This document shows positions 23,520-33,321 of a stretch of DNA of 64,000 nt, piece by piece. The position numbers and the translations under genes are program-made. The DNA lies in assembly GCF_002443155.1 (NCBI RefSeq), contig NZ_CP023667.1:2604001-2668000 (forward strand). The letters run 5' to 3'. The notes under the pieces are model-generated. The model did not search any database, was not told where the DNA came from, and was given only the letters and a program-made list of their open reading frames with translations. The first letter of the stretch is position 1. Every line of letters starts with the position of its first letter. The DNA is from Alcaligenes faecalis. GTDB lineage: Bacteria > Pseudomonadota > Gammaproteobacteria > Burkholderiales > Burkholderiaceae_B.

Positions 23520-24605
23520 TTAACGAGCTGGCACCAGGCGGCTAGGCAACCAGCCTGCCAAATGCTGCAGGGCCAGCCGTCCCAGGCCTTCGATCCATTG
23601 CGGATCGTCATTCAGGCAAGGAATGTAATGGAATTCGCGACCGCCCTCCTCCAGGAACGCGTCACGGCATTCCACCTGGATTTCTTCCAGCGTTTCCAGA
23701 CAATCGGCCAAAAAGCCGGGGCACACGGCATCCACACGCCCTACACCCTGTTTGCCCCACTCACGCAACGTGGATTCGGTATAGGGTTCCAGCCAGCGCT
23801 GTGCGCCAAAGCGACTTTGAAAAGCCATGTGCACCTCCACGGCAGGCTCATCAAGTGCGGCACGCAAGGCATTGGCCGTTTCGCGACAATCTCGGTAGTA
23901 AGGATCACCCAGTTCCACACAGCGCCGTGGCAAGCCGTGGAAACTCAATAGCAGGCGCTCTGGCTTGCCATGCTCGTCCCAATAACGGCGTATCTGCGCC
24001 GCCAGCGGACCGATGTAATCCGGGTGCGTGTGGTAACGCTTCAGGAAGCGAAGCTCAGGCTGATTGCGTTGTTTGCCCAGATGCGCGGCGACACAGTCAA
24101 CCGCAGTGGCCGTGGTGCTGGCCGCATATTGCGGATACAGGGGCAGACTCAAAATTCGCTCGCAACCCGCTGCTTTCAATTTATCCAGCCCACTGGCAAT
24201 GGACGGGTTGCCATAACGCATGCCCAGTTCCACCTTCACATCGTGACCTTGCGCTTGCAGCAGCTCCTGCAAACCATCTGCCTGCGCCTGGCTGTAAACC
24301 AGCAAGGGCGCGCCTTGCGGCAGCCAGATGTCCTTGTAACGCGGCGCCAGCTTGCTGGGGCGGCGCGGCAAGATGAACAGACGCAGAATAATCTGCCAGA
24401 CCGGCTGCGGAATCTCAATGACCCGAGGATCAGACAGAAACTCACCCAGATAGCGACGAATGGACGCAGCATCGGGCTGGTCCGGCGTGCCCAGATTGAC
24501 CAGCAAGATACCGATGGACCCGGCCTCGCGTACCGGAGCCTGATCATTGAACATATCGGCGTCCTGCGCTTCGGGCAAATAAGGAGAAGCAAACAACTTG
24601 GGCAT
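23520..24605 (-). CDS. hemH: Ferrochelatase
   Basis: Inserts ferrous iron into protoporphyrin IX in the last step of haem synthesis. From the ATG at 24605 the protein has 361 residues, the usual length; an upstream in-frame start at 24665 would overlap the end of hrcA. Recognised blocks are [21 protein letters not shown] minus its last residue near the N-terminus, [31 protein letters not shown] and the active-site region [20 protein letters not shown]. The C-terminus holds [14 protein letters not shown]. It is located between hrcA and grpE; the gap to grpE contains a hairpin that may terminate its transcript. Confidence 0.97.
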   Translation of the reverse strand: MPKLFASPYLPEAQDADMFNDQAPVREAGSIGILLVNLGTPDQPDAASIRRYLGEFLSDPRVIEIPQPVWQIILRLFILPRRPSKLAPRYKDIWLPQGAPLLVYSQAQADGLQELLQAQGHDVKVELGMRYGNPSIASGLDKLKAAGCERILSLPLYPQYAASTTATAVDCVAAHLGKQRNQPELRFLKRYHTHPDYIGPLAAQIRRYWDEHGKPERLLLSFHGLPRRCVELGDPYYRDCRETANALRAALDEPAVEVHMAFQSRFGAQRWLEPYTESTLREWGKQGVGRVDAVCPGFLADCLETLEEIQVECRDAFLEEGGREFHYIPCLNDDPQWIEGLGRLALQHLAGWLPSRLVPAR

Positions 24606-24668
24606 GATGATTAGTACGTTAGACAGCCAGATGGCCCTCAGCCCAACAGCAGGCCGAAGGTCCATCCC

Positions 24669-25682
24669 TTAACTGGCAGAGTGATGGCTCAAGGCATTGG
24701 ACAATAGCCGGGCCGTAATGTCCACGATAGGAATCACACGATCATACGCCATCCGCGATGGCCCGATCACACCCAGCGTGCCCACGACCTTGCCATCCAC
24801 GCCATACGGCGCAGTAATGACGGACACATCGTCCAAAGGCAAAAGCTGGGAGTCTCCGCCTATATAAATCTGTACGCCATCGGCCTGGCTGGAAACATCC
24901 AGCAGGTGCAGCAGATCGGTTTTTTTCTCGAACAGGGAAAACAGGCGGCGCAAACGGTCCATATCCGCCACCATTTCCGTCACGTTCAACAGCTTGCTTT
25001 CTCCAGCGATCACCACGGCTTCTTCACTATCGGGCTGATGGCTACCCACATCCACCGCTTGTTGCATCAGGCGCGAAATGTCCGCCTGCAAGGAGCTGAG
25101 CTCCTGCGACAAGGCCAGCTTGACCGACTCGAAGGACATGCCCGAGAAATGCTGATTGAAGAAGTTGCTGGCCTCGACCAACTCCTGCTCCAGATAATCG
25201 CGCGGCACGAACAGAATGCGGTTTTGCACATCACCATCTGGAGTGACGATAATCAGCAACACCCGCTTGTCGGACAGGCGGATGAATTCAATCTGCCTGA
25301 AGGTCTGCGCTTTTTTCGGCGCCAGCACCACACCGGCAAACTGAGACAGATTCGACAGCAAGGAAGCGGCAGAACTGACCGCGCGGTTAGGCTCGTCAAA
25401 AGGCAGATACTGGCTAAGGTTGCGTGCATCCGGCCGCTCGAAACGCTCGGCAGCCAGGAGACGATCCACAAACAGGCGGTAGCCCTTGGGCGTGGGGATA
25501 CGCCCCGCCGAGGTATGGGGGCTATGAATCAGGCCCAGGCCTTCCAGCTCGGCCATCACATTACGGATTGTGGCCGGGGAAAAATCAAAAATGGTCGATA
25601 AGGTGCGGGACCCTACCGGCTGACCATCGGCGATGTAACGCTCGATCAGCACCTTCAACAAGGCATTTGCTCTGTCATCCAT
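24669..25682 (-). CDS. hrcA: Heat-inducible transcription repressor HrcA
   Basis: Repressor that binds CIRCE elements upstream of chaperonin operons. From the ATG at 25682 ([20 protein letters not shown]) it has 337 residues; an upstream ATG at 25706 is possible. The N-terminal winged helix contains [20 protein letters not shown] and [20 protein letters not shown], both hallmarks of HrcA; the C-terminal domain follows from about residue 105. No CIRCE element is visible in this window, so its targets (probably groESL) are elsewhere. The chaperone genes here have sigma-32 promoters instead. Confidence 0.97.
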   Translation of the reverse strand: MDDRANALLKVLIERYIADGQPVGSRTLSTIFDFSPATIRNVMAELEGLGLIHSPHTSAGRIPTPKGYRLFVDRLLAAERFERPDARNLSQYLPFDEPNRAVSSAASLLSNLSQFAGVVLAPKKAQTFRQIEFIRLSDKRVLLIIVTPDGDVQNRILFVPRDYLEQELVEASNFFNQHFSGMSFESVKLALSQELSSLQADISRLMQQAVDVGSHQPDSEEAVVIAGESKLLNVTEMVADMDRLRRLFSLFEKKTDLLHLLDVSSQADGVQIYIGGDSQLLPLDDVSVITAPYGVDGKVVGTLGVIGPSRMAYDRVIPIVDITARLLSNALSHHSAS

Positions 25683-25809
25683 GTCGCGTACGTCACTTAA
25701 AAACACCAGCTCTGCATGATAAAGGGGAGAATCTTACAGCCAAGCCTAGAGTGGCAACTCTATAATCCACTGATCGTCATTATTTCATTAATCATAAGGT
25801 TTTCGCCCC

Positions 25810-26709
25810 ATGCATTTCAAAACGGTTGCCATTGTTGGCAGATACCAGGACTCCGGCTTGGATGCGCCCATCCGATCGCTGGCCAACACCCTGGTCAACA
25901 CTGGTTGCTCGGTGCTGCTTGAGGCCACAACCGCCCAGAATGCCGGTATTACCGAATTTCCCATCGGCGATTATGCCCAAATTGGCGAACGCGCCGATCT
26001 GGCAATCGTCATGGGCGGGGACGGCACCATGATAGGCGCTGCCCGCGAATTAGCCCACAGCAAAGTGCCCCTGATCGGGATTAACCATGGCCGCCTGGGT
26101 TTTATTACCGATATTCCCTTGAATGACGCCAACGAAGCCTTGCTTAGCGTGCTCAAAGGCGAGTATGACGTTGAAGAGCGCTCCATGCTGGAAGGCCGTG
26201 TGGTGCGTGACGGGCAAGTGCTTTATTCAGGCGTGGCCCTGAACGATGTGGTCATCAACCGCGCCGGTCGCGGTGGCATGATCGAGCTGCGCGTCGAGCT
26301 CGATGGCGTATTCATGTACCGCCAGCGTTCCGACGGCCTGATTATCTCCACTCCCACGGGTTCGACCGCTTATGCGCTGGCTGCCAGCGGTCCCCTGCTG
26401 CACCCTTCCCTGAAAGCCTTTTTGCTGGTGCCCGTAGCACCGCAAACCCTGTCGAACCGCCCTATTGTGCTGCCTGACACAGGCACCCTGAACCTGACCA
26501 TTACGGCGCTGGGCCGGGTGGAATCGGGTGGCAGCGTGCACTTTGACATGCAAACCTGGTCCGACTGTCAGCAGGGAGACCGCATTGATGTGCGTCGCTC
26601 CCAGGACACCATTCGCTTTATCCATCCCAAGGGCTACAGCTTTTTCTCCACCCTGCGTCAGAAGCTGGGCTGGAACCATATCCCTTTGCCTAACGACGAA
26701 AACGAATAA
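25810..26709 (+). CDS. nadK: NAD kinase
   Basis: Phosphorylates NAD to NADP. The 299 residues contain the catalytic GGDGT motif at 69-73, followed by GINHGRLGFITDI, and the substrate-binding segments ALNDVVINR and SDGLIISTPTGSTAYALAASG. A -10-like TATAAT is at 25761-25766, without a well-spaced -35. It lies 6 bp upstream of recN and divergent from hrcA. Confidence 0.97.
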   Translation: MHFKTVAIVGRYQDSGLDAPIRSLANTLVNTGCSVLLEATTAQNAGITEFPIGDYAQIGERADLAIVMGGDGTMIGAARELAHSKVPLIGINHGRLGFITDIPLNDANEALLSVLKGEYDVEERSMLEGRVVRDGQVLYSGVALNDVVINRAGRGGMIELRVELDGVFMYRQRSDGLIISTPTGSTAYALAASGPLLHPSLKAFLLVPVAPQTLSNRPIVLPDTGTLNLTITALGRVESGGSVHFDMQTWSDCQQGDRIDVRRSQDTIRFIHPKGYSFFSTLRQKLGWNHIPLPNDENE

Positions 26710-26715
26710 ACCCCT

Positions 26716-28365
26716 ATGCTCCGTACCCTGCACGTTCGAGACTTTGTCATCGTGGATCAAGCCACGATTGATTTCGACACCGGCTTCACGGTTTTTTCCG
26801 GGGAGACCGGCGCTGGTAAATCCATCCTGATTGACGCGCTTTCCCTGGTTCTGGGGGCACGTGGCGATGCCAAAGCCATCCGCGAAGGCTGTGCTCGCAC
26901 CGAAGTCAGTGCACACTTCGATTGCGAACAAGACATTCAGGGCTGGCTGAGCGAGCGTGACTTCGATGTCTCGGACGAGCTGATCTTGCGTCGCCTGATC
27001 GACCAGCAAGGTCGCAACCGCAGCTACATCAACGGCAGCGCAGCAACCTTGACCCAGCTGCGCGAGCTGGGCGAACTGCTGGTGGACATTCACGGCCAAC
27101 ACGCTCATCAAAGCCTGATGAACCCTCAAAGCCAGTACGATCTGCTCGATAGCCAAGGCGGTCATTTGCCCCTGGCGCGCCAGGTAGCCCAGTCCTGGCA
27201 GCAATTGAGCCAGGCCCGCAAAGCCGTCGAACAAGCCAGCCAAAGTGCGGAGCAAGGCAAGCGCGAGCAGGAACGTCTGGAATGGCAGATCAACGAGTTG
27301 TCCAGCCTGAATCTGCGTGCAGGCGAGTGGGACCAGCTGCAACAGGAACACACCCGCCTGTCCCATGCCCAAGCCCTGATTGATGGCAGTGCGCTGGCCC
27401 TGACCGCTCTGGATGGCGAGGAAACCTCGGTACAGCAACTACTGGGCAAAGCCAGCCACGAAATGAGTGCCCTGCTGCGCCATGACCCTGGCCTGCAAGC
27501 GATTGTGGATGCGCTGGAGTCCGCACAAATTGCTGTCACCGAAGCGGCTTCGGACCTGAACAGTTACTTGAGCGATATGGAACTGGACCCCGAACGCCTG
27601 GCGCAGGCAGAAGAACGGGTTTCGGCCATTTTCAGTGCCGCACGCAAGTTGAAAGTGGAGCCCGAAGAACTGCCCAGCCTGCTGGAAACCTGGCAGGAAC
27701 AGTTGGCACAATTACAGCAGTCTTTTGATCTGGAAGCCTTGCAAGCCAAAGCCCGACAAGCGGAAAAACACTATCAGGAACTTAGCGGCAAGCTAAGCAC
27801 GGCACGACGCAAAACCAGTGTGCAACTGAGCAAACAGGTTAGTCAGGCAATGCAATCCATGGCCATGCAAGGCGGTCGCTTCGAGGTCGCCCTGACCGCG
27901 TGCGCGCCTCAAGTTCACGGCGTGGAACAAGTGGAGTTTCTGGTGGCGGGTCATGAAGGCGTCACACCTCGTCCACTGGCTAAAGTGGCTTCTGGTGGTG
28001 AGCTGGCGCGAATTTCCCTGGCGCTATCGGTTATCGCCAGCCAGGCGGCTCGTGTACCTACCCTGATTTTTGATGAAGTGGATACAGGTGTGGGCGGCGC
28101 CGTGGCCGAAGTAGTGGGACGTTTGCTGCAAGAGCTGGGCGCACGCCATCAGGTTCTATGCGTGACCCACCTGCCCCAAGTGGCAGCCTGTGGCAACCAT
28201 CACTTGAAGGTCGAGAAAACGACTGAGCAAGGCCAGACTTTTTCCTCTATCCGTCCTTTGACGCAAGACGAACGCGTGGACGAAATCGCCCGTATGCTGG
28301 GTGGTCTGGAAATTACGCAAACTACGCGTGAACATGCGCGGGAAATGCTGGCACGTCAGCAATAA
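26716..28365 (+). CDS. recN: DNA repair protein RecN
   Basis: SMC-like ATPase acting in double-strand-break repair. The 549 residues start with the Walker A motif GETGAGKS at 29-36. They contain a long coiled-coil middle (about 150-380) and end with the ABC signature region KVASGGELARISLALSVI and Walker B LIFDEVDTGVGG. Length is normal. It is probably cotranscribed with nadK (6-bp gap) and is followed by a terminator. No LexA box was recognised upstream. Confidence 0.97.
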   Translation: MLRTLHVRDFVIVDQATIDFDTGFTVFSGETGAGKSILIDALSLVLGARGDAKAIREGCARTEVSAHFDCEQDIQGWLSERDFDVSDELILRRLIDQQGRNRSYINGSAATLTQLRELGELLVDIHGQHAHQSLMNPQSQYDLLDSQGGHLPLARQVAQSWQQLSQARKAVEQASQSAEQGKREQERLEWQINELSSLNLRAGEWDQLQQEHTRLSHAQALIDGSALALTALDGEETSVQQLLGKASHEMSALLRHDPGLQAIVDALESAQIAVTEAASDLNSYLSDMELDPERLAQAEERVSAIFSAARKLKVEPEELPSLLETWQEQLAQLQQSFDLEALQAKARQAEKHYQELSGKLSTARRKTSVQLSKQVSQAMQSMAMQGGRFEVALTACAPQVHGVEQVEFLVAGHEGVTPRPLAKVASGGELARISLALSVIASQAARVPTLIFDEVDTGVGGAVAEVVGRLLQELGARHQVLCVTHLPQVAACGNHHLKVEKTTEQGQTFSSIRPLTQDERVDEIARMLGGLEITQTTREHAREMLARQQ

Positions 28366-28387
28366 ACGCTTTTGAAACGCAAGCTAA

Positions 28388-28421
28388 ACCACCAGCGCCT
28401 GTGGCGGCTGGTGGTTTTTTG
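28388..28421 (+). terminator. Rho-independent terminator of nadK-recN
   Basis: The stem ACCACCAGC / GCTGGTGGT is followed by TTTTTT. Confidence 0.88.
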
Positions 28422-28541
28422 TATCCAGTTGTGAGGCCCGGTGGCCTGGATCTGACTGTTCTTTGAATTTTCAGGATGCCGCCCTGGCTATCCTGCCCCC
28501 CAATCATCAGATCCCGCGCCTGCGGGCCAGCTACAACAGGA

Positions 28542-28997
28542 TTAACTACGCAAAACGGGCTTGGCCTGCTTGCCCGCTTCCGAGCACTTGGGGCAAATGC
28601 CGTACAGCAGCATCGTATGACTCTCCAGCACAAAACCGTGGTCTTTGGCGACCTGGTGCTGGCGGGCTTCGATATTGCTGTCGGTAAACTCTTCAACAAC
28701 GCCGCAGTTGGTGCAAATCAGGTGATCGTGGTGATCGCCATCATTCAGTTCAAAAACGGCCTTGCCGCCATCAAACTGGCTGCGCACCAAAATGCCGGCC
28801 TGTTCGAACTGGGTCAACACACGGTAAACCGTGGCCAAACCAATATCGACCTCTTCGGCAATGAGCAGACGGTATACGTCTTCAGCGCTCAGGTGGCGTT
28901 GACCGTCCTGATCGGAGCGGCGAAAAATATCCAGAATCTTCAGGCGCGGAAAAGTCGCCTTAAGCCCCATGTTCTTCAGTTCATTTTGATCGTTCAT
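28542..28997 (-). CDS. fur: Ferric uptake regulator Fur
   Basis: Iron-responsive repressor. The 151 residues carry the Fur winged helix ([41 protein letters not shown]), the metal-binding His cluster [18 protein letters not shown] and a second Cys pair, CPKC, near the C-terminus. It is transcribed away from bamE. Likely targets within the window are the siderophore genes at 55994-61950, where three Fur-box-like sites occur. Confidence 0.97.
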   Translation of the reverse strand: MNDQNELKNMGLKATFPRLKILDIFRRSDQDGQRHLSAEDVYRLLIAEEVDIGLATVYRVLTQFEQAGILVRSQFDGGKAVFELNDGDHHDHLICTNCGVVEEFTDSNIEARQHQVAKDHGFVLESHTMLLYGICPKCSEAGKQAKPVLRS

Positions 28998-29110
28998 GGC
29001 TAAATTATCGCATCTTGATGGGGATGGATCTCAAGTCCGTTCTGGTTGAAAACCAGCTCGTCTTGAGGCGGTTCAATGCGCAATTCATGCGCTTTTTCCT
29101 AAACCCTTAT

Positions 29111-29126
29111 ATGATAACGATTTTAT
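29111..29126. promoter_or_regulatory. Possible Fur box / promoter between fur and bamE
   Basis: ATGATAACGATTTTAT matches a Fur half-site well (TGATAA-C) and the second half partly. It overlaps a -10-like TATGAT. Fur often represses itself, but this match is weak. Confidence 0.25.
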
Positions 29127-29143
29127 TCCTACTGGGGCATTTC

Positions 29144-29611
29144 GTGCAGAAGAAGGCCAATTCATTCACTCCTGTCATCCGCGCCATACTCGCAGCCAGC
29201 CTGGCTGCCGCCGCCCTGAGCGCCTGCGGATCCTCTAAATGGGGCTTCCCATACCGCGCCGACATTCAGCAGGGGAACTGGATCACTGCCGAGCAAGTGG
29301 CCCGCCTGCAATCGGGGATGACTCGCGAGCAGGTACGCTACCTACTAGGTTCGCCCACCTTGCAGGACATTTTCCACGCCGACCGTTGGGACTATCCTTA
29401 CCTGAACAAGCCTGGCTACGGAAAGAGCGAGCAGCGCACCTTCACTGTCTGGTTTGAAGGCGACACTCTGGTTCGCTGGGAAGGCGACGAGCAACCTGAC
29501 CGCCAACCCTTCGAGCGCAGCGACACAGGCAAGAAACACACCCCGCCCCCAGCTGACGCCGACCAAGCCGCCCCAACGCCCAGCGTGAGCGGCAACCAGC
29601 CCACGCTTTAA
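29144..29611 (+). CDS. bamE: Outer-membrane assembly lipoprotein BamE (OmlA/SmpA)
   Basis: Small lipoprotein of the BAM complex that inserts beta-barrel proteins. From the GTG at 29144 (GGGG upstream) it has 155 residues with a signal peptide and lipobox ALSAC. The SmpA/OmlA domain shows the family pattern in order: [60 protein letters not shown]. The C-terminal 40 residues are an unconserved Pro/Ala-rich tail. ATG starts at 29111 and further upstream are possible. dapB follows after 25 bp. Confidence 0.93.
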   Translation: MQKKANSFTPVIRAILAASLAAAALSACGSSKWGFPYRADIQQGNWITAEQVARLQSGMTREQVRYLLGSPTLQDIFHADRWDYPYLNKPGYGKSEQRTFTVWFEGDTLVRWEGDEQPDRQPFERSDTGKKHTPPPADADQAAPTPSVSGNQPTL

Positions 29612-29636
29612 GCTTTACGTTAAGGACACTGGATAC

Positions 29637-30428
29637 ATGCGCATTGCCATTGCTGGCGCAGACGGCCGTATGGGCCGTATGCTGATTGAAGCTGTTTTGA
29701 ACAGTACCGACCTGACACTGGCCGCGGCCTTGGACCACAGCGGCTCCAAAGCCATTGGTCAGGACGCAGGAGCCTTTCTGGGTAAAGACACAGGTATCAA
29801 AGTTACGGACGACCTGAGTGCCCTGGCCCAGGCTGATTGCCTGATCGACTTCACCCGTCCTGAAGGCACCATGGCCCATCTGGACGCCTGCATGCAGCAC
29901 GGCACCCGTCTGGTCATTGGCACTACTGGCTTTTCCGAAGCAGAGAAACAACAGATTCTGGCCGCTGGCCGCGAGATTGCGATTGTCTTCGCTCCGAACA
30001 TGAGCGTGGGCGTCAACGCCACGTTGAAGCTGATTGAAATGGCGGCGGCCTTGCTGAACCAGGGCTACGACGCCGAGGTGTTTGAAGCTCACCACCGCAA
30101 CAAAGTGGATGCGCCATCAGGCACTGCCCTGGCCATGGGTGAAGCTATCGCCAAAACCTGGGGCGAATCTCTGAATGATGTCGCTGACTGGGCTCGTCAC
30201 GGTCACACCGGCGCTCGTCAGGATGGCCGCATTGGTTTCTCCGTAGTCCGTGGTGGCGACATTGTGGGCGACCACACCGTATTTTTCTGCGGTGAAGGCG
30301 AACGCATCGAGATCTCGCACCGCTCCAGCAGCCGTGCCGGTTATGCCAATGGCAGCCTGCGTGCCGCCCGCTTCCTGGGCGATAAAAGCACTGGCCTGTA
30401 CAACATGCAGGACGTGCTGGGCCTGTAA
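29637..30428 (+). CDS. dapB: 4-hydroxy-tetrahydrodipicolinate reductase
   Basis: Reduces 4-hydroxytetrahydrodipicolinate in lysine and diaminopimelate synthesis. The 263-residue protein starts [20 protein letters not shown] (NAD(P)-binding Gly motif) and carries the catalytic segment [20 protein letters not shown] at about 150-169 and the C-terminal [16 protein letters not shown]. Complete and standard in length. A terminator follows. Confidence 0.98.
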   Translation: MRIAIAGADGRMGRMLIEAVLNSTDLTLAAALDHSGSKAIGQDAGAFLGKDTGIKVTDDLSALAQADCLIDFTRPEGTMAHLDACMQHGTRLVIGTTGFSEAEKQQILAAGREIAIVFAPNMSVGVNATLKLIEMAAALLNQGYDAEVFEAHHRNKVDAPSGTALAMGEAIAKTWGESLNDVADWARHGHTGARQDGRIGFSVVRGGDIVGDHTVFFCGEGERIEISHRSSSRAGYANGSLRAARFLGDKSTGLYNMQDVLGL

Positions 30429-30455
30429 GTTCCTGACTTGCAAACGCTCTGATCA

Positions 30456-30483
30456 AAAGCCGGCTTTCGAGCCGGCTTTTTTT
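30456..30483 (+). terminator. Rho-independent terminator of bamE-dapB
   Basis: The stem AAAGCCGGC / GCCGGCTTT with loop TTTCGA is followed by a T-run. Confidence 0.9.
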
Positions 30484-30823
30484 ATCTCCGCTTAACAAAG
30501 CCTCCTCCTGTTGGACTACTTGCCGAAAGTGGCTGCGCTGGATTGATCTGGCCAGCACCTATTTCTTTGCCTGTGTCCCTGCCCTTTACCTTGTTTTTTC
30601 CTTTACCTGTCCCTTCATCTCCTGCCCCAGCCTGGGTCCAGTGTGTCCCGTCCTGCCTCCTCCCGCCTCGCCTCACCGCAAAAAAAAAGCAGCTCCAAGC
30701 TCGCCAGTAAAACTGCACAGCCAGTCCTGAGCCTGGCCTGAAAACTGCTCCACCCAGCGCTACAGCGGCTTCACCCCTTAAGTCGCCCCCTTGCCACATT
30801 TCCTCCCCCCCTGTTTTCCCTGC
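30484..30823. other. Pyrimidine-rich intergenic stretch
   Basis: About 340 bp with no convincing gene. The plus strand is strikingly C/T-rich between about 30550 and 30810 (CCTTTACC, CCTCCTCCCG and similar runs). The only longer open frame here (minus strand, about 105 codons) has low-complexity, non-family sequence and was not accepted. Confidence 0.5.
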
Positions 30824-30865
30824 TTGACGCAGAAAAAAATATCACTAATATGTCAGTTGGATATT
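30824..30865 (+). promoter_or_regulatory. Sigma-70-type promoter with an AATATC/GATATT dyad
   Basis: TTGACG (30824-30829), 16 bp, TAATAT (30846-30851). The dyad AATATC (30838-30843) / GATATT (30860-30865) straddles the -10, a typical place for a repressor. It lies just upstream of the hydroxylase-family gene. Confidence 0.5.
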
Positions 30866-30900
30866 TAAAGAATAAACCTTTTCCGCAGGAGACAACCGAC

Positions 30901-31716
30901 ATGATGAGCGAACGCCAACGCAAGTTCCGAGAGGACTACAAATCCAATATCAGCCCCGCCTACAACGGCATTGTTCACGTTGTTGTGACCTACATCGTGG
31001 GTCTGGCAGCGATTTACTACAGCATCACCCAGCTAGGTCCGGTAGGTTGGGAATGGCTGATTGTGATTCCCGTTTTTCTGGCGGGTAATTTTGTTGAATG
31101 GGCCATGCACCGTTATGTGATGCACCGACGCATCAACATCATTGGTTTGCGGGAAATCTACGAACGCCACACCCGCCAGCATCATCAGTACTTCACCGAC
31201 AACGAAGCCACGATTGATTCCAGCAAGGAGTTCCGGATTGTGTTTTTCCCCTGGCGCGTTCTGGCAACGCTGGGCGTAGGCGGCGGGATTCTGGGCTGGC
31301 TGGCTGCCACCATCATCAACCCCAATGCAGGCTATTTTGTGTTCATGACCATGGTGGCGCAGTACCTGGTGTACGAGGCCTTTCACTACTGCTGTCACGT
31401 GCATGAGAACAGCTTCGTGCGCAATATGCCCTTCATCAACACCATTCGCCGCCACCATACGGCCCACCACAATCAGGGCATCATGATGAAGTACAACATG
31501 AACCTGACTTTCCCCATTGCGGACTGGGCCATGGGCACCACGGATCTGCGTCGCGGCCTGCTTGGCCACCTGTTCAATGGCTATAGCGAAAAGCACGTCA
31601 AGGAAGAACTCAAGCCCATCATCCGCCGCTTCCGCTTTGAGGATACTGGCGACACCACGGACGGCCCGGCCCTGAAACAAGAAGAGGCCCACGCCCTGGA
31701 GCGGGGCCTGGCCTAG
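30901..31716 (+). CDS. Fatty-acid hydroxylase / sterol desaturase family membrane enzyme
   Basis: Integral-membrane di-iron enzyme family (fatty acid hydroxylases, sterol desaturases, carotene hydroxylases); the substrate cannot be assigned. From the ATG at 30901 (CAGGAGA upstream) the protein has 271 residues. Histidine boxes are HRYVMHRR (His70, His75), HTRQHHQ (His90, His94, His95) and RRHHTAHH near residue 200. Membrane segments lie at about 23-43, 50-66 and 120-150. It appears monocistronic with its own promoter. The next gene downstream is on the opposite strand. Confidence 0.85.
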   Translation: MMSERQRKFREDYKSNISPAYNGIVHVVVTYIVGLAAIYYSITQLGPVGWEWLIVIPVFLAGNFVEWAMHRYVMHRRINIIGLREIYERHTRQHHQYFTDNEATIDSSKEFRIVFFPWRVLATLGVGGGILGWLAATIINPNAGYFVFMTMVAQYLVYEAFHYCCHVHENSFVRNMPFINTIRRHHTAHHNQGIMMKYNMNLTFPIADWAMGTTDLRRGLLGHLFNGYSEKHVKEELKPIIRRFRFEDTGDTTDGPALKQEEAHALERGLA

Positions 31717-31736
31717 CCAAGACCCTGACTCTGTAT

Positions 31737-32459
31737 TTACAGGCTGGAAATCAGAGTGGTGCGGGCGAGTTCTTCAATGTAGTCCATCAAAAGGTCCAGG
31801 CTTTGACCCGCCTGGTCCATATCGCCCCCGGCAATGGACATGGCCAAGTTGGCATGCAGTCTGCCCATCTGCGTCAAATCCGGATTTTGCTGATAGTGGC
31901 AGAACCAGAAACGGCGAGACAGACCATGGGTCAGACGCATCGCTGCCTCGGCAAACTCATTGCGAGCCGCCTCGATTTCCAGCTCATTCAACCGTCGATC
32001 TGCCCGGATAAAACTGACTTCATCGTTCTGGGTGGCGGCTTCCAGGAAAGCATCATGCAAGCTCTTGAATTGCTCGCGCTGATCTCGTGTCGCCCGTTTG
32101 GCCGCACTACGGCAGATCAGACGTTCGATCTCCCGTCGCGTCTCGATCAGCCGCAACTGCTTGGGCATGTCCAGCTCTGGAATCAACAGCCCGCGCTGCG
32201 GCAAGACCAGCATCAAATGTTCGCGTGCCAGCCGTTGAATGGCCTCCCGAATCGGCGTGCGGCCAATCTCGAACATCTGGCTCAAAGTCAGCTCGGACAC
32301 AATGCTGCCCGGCGGCAACTTCAAGGTAATGATGGCTTCTTCCAAACGCTCGTAAGCAATGTCCGTAAGTTTGGGCTTGGGTTCCGTCAAGGCCTTGATA
32401 TCCAAGGCCTCATCGTGAGCCTGCCCTTTTCCCGCTACCTTCCGCTTGCTTGTGACCAT
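31737..32459 (-). CDS. GntR-family regulator (FCD/FadR-type)
   Basis: A 240-residue repressor-type regulator from the ATG at 32459; an in-frame start at 32561 would add 34 unlikely residues. The winged helix is LTDIAYERLEEAIITLKLPP, GSIVSELTLSQMFEIGRTPI and REAIQRLAREHLMLVLPQRG. The C-terminal FCD domain contains the metal/ligand-binding pattern (IETRREIERLICRSAAKRAT; HDAFLEAA; HANLAMSIAGGD). It is divergent from the hydrolase-dehydrogenase-MFS genes, which it probably controls. The ligand is likely the substrate of those enzymes. Confidence 0.9.
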   Translation of the reverse strand: MVTSKRKVAGKGQAHDEALDIKALTEPKPKLTDIAYERLEEAIITLKLPPGSIVSELTLSQMFEIGRTPIREAIQRLAREHLMLVLPQRGLLIPELDMPKQLRLIETRREIERLICRSAAKRATRDQREQFKSLHDAFLEAATQNDEVSFIRADRRLNELEIEAARNEFAEAAMRLTHGLSRRFWFCHYQQNPDLTQMGRLHANLAMSIAGGDMDQAGQSLDLLMDYIEELARTTLISSL

Positions 32460-32595
32460 GCTAAGCCTGCCTTTAAAACGCAGCGTTTGCTGCTGACACC
32501 CCAACTCTGACGCCTGCCCTGGCCTTGCAAGTACACGGCCGGAGCTGGGCAACAGCCTCATATCTTAGTTGTATTTATCTACTCCAGGAAGCCAC

Positions 32596-33321
32596 ATGAG
32601 CATTGCCTGCGATTCAAAACAAGCGGCCATCATTGCCGTGCATGGGATTCAGGGCACCCATCGCAGCTGGTTGCCCGTGGCCCAAGCCAGCTCGGGTTTG
32701 ATGTCCTGGCACACCCCGGACTTACGAGGCCGAGGCGACGCATTTCATGGTTCCAGCCAGGAAGATTACGGGCTGGACGGCTTTGTGCACGATCTGCGCG
32801 CCAGCATTCAAGCCCTGCCCGAACACACCCCTTATGCCCTGGCAGGCTGGAGCCTGGGCGTCTCGATCGTGCTGCAAACCTGTCTGACGCTGCTGGATGA
32901 ACAGGCCCCACTACCGAAAGCCCTGGTGTTGTTATCGGGCACAGCCAGCCTGAATCAGACCCAATGGTTCAAGGCCCAGGACACGCCTGCCTTGCTGCAA
33001 GAAATTGCAGAACGAGAGCGGCGCCTGGGCCTGCTGGAAGCCGCCGGTCATCAGGACGTGGCCTGGACCTGGCTGGCGAATCGGCATCACGACCTGTACG
33101 CACAGCTACCCCGTATTTCCCTCCCCTCTTTGATCATCCATGGCGAGCAGGATCAGGACTGCCCCATTGAACACGCCCACCAGTTGGCGCAGGCACTGCC
33201 GCAAGCCACCTTGCACAGCCTGCCTGATGCGGGCCACAGCATTCTGGGCTCGCACACTGAACTGATCGCCTCATTGATAGACCCCTTCTGCTCCCTACAC
33301 ACCGCAAGGACTTCCGTATGA
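32596..33321 (+). CDS. Alpha/beta hydrolase
   Basis: A 241-residue alpha/beta-hydrolase (start at 32596 after CAGGAAG). The oxyanion region is AVHGIQGTHRSW, the nucleophile elbow GWSLG at 84-88 (Ser86), and the catalytic His is in LPDAGHSILG near residue 222, with an acid in HGEQDQDC. It resembles lactonases and ester hydrolases of catabolic pathways such as 3-oxoadipate enol-lactonase, but the substrate is not determined. Its stop overlaps the start of the dehydrogenase gene (ATGA). Confidence 0.85.
   Translation: MSIACDSKQAAIIAVHGIQGTHRSWLPVAQASSGLMSWHTPDLRGRGDAFHGSSQEDYGLDGFVHDLRASIQALPEHTPYALAGWSLGVSIVLQTCLTLLDEQAPLPKALVLLSGTASLNQTQWFKAQDTPALLQEIAERERRLGLLEAAGHQDVAWTWLANRHHDLYAQLPRISLPSLIIHGEQDQDCPIEHAHQLAQALPQATLHSLPDAGHSILGSHTELIASLIDPFCSLHTARTSV

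Noticed and set aside
22627..25809. CIRCE operator near hrcA, grpE or dnaK
   Set aside because: No TTAGCACTC-N9-GAGTGCTAA was found; the promoters are sigma-32 type.
30482..30799. A 105-codon minus-strand open frame in the pyrimidine-rich gap
   Set aside because: Low-complexity Gly/Lys/Arg-rich product, no ribosome site, no family features.
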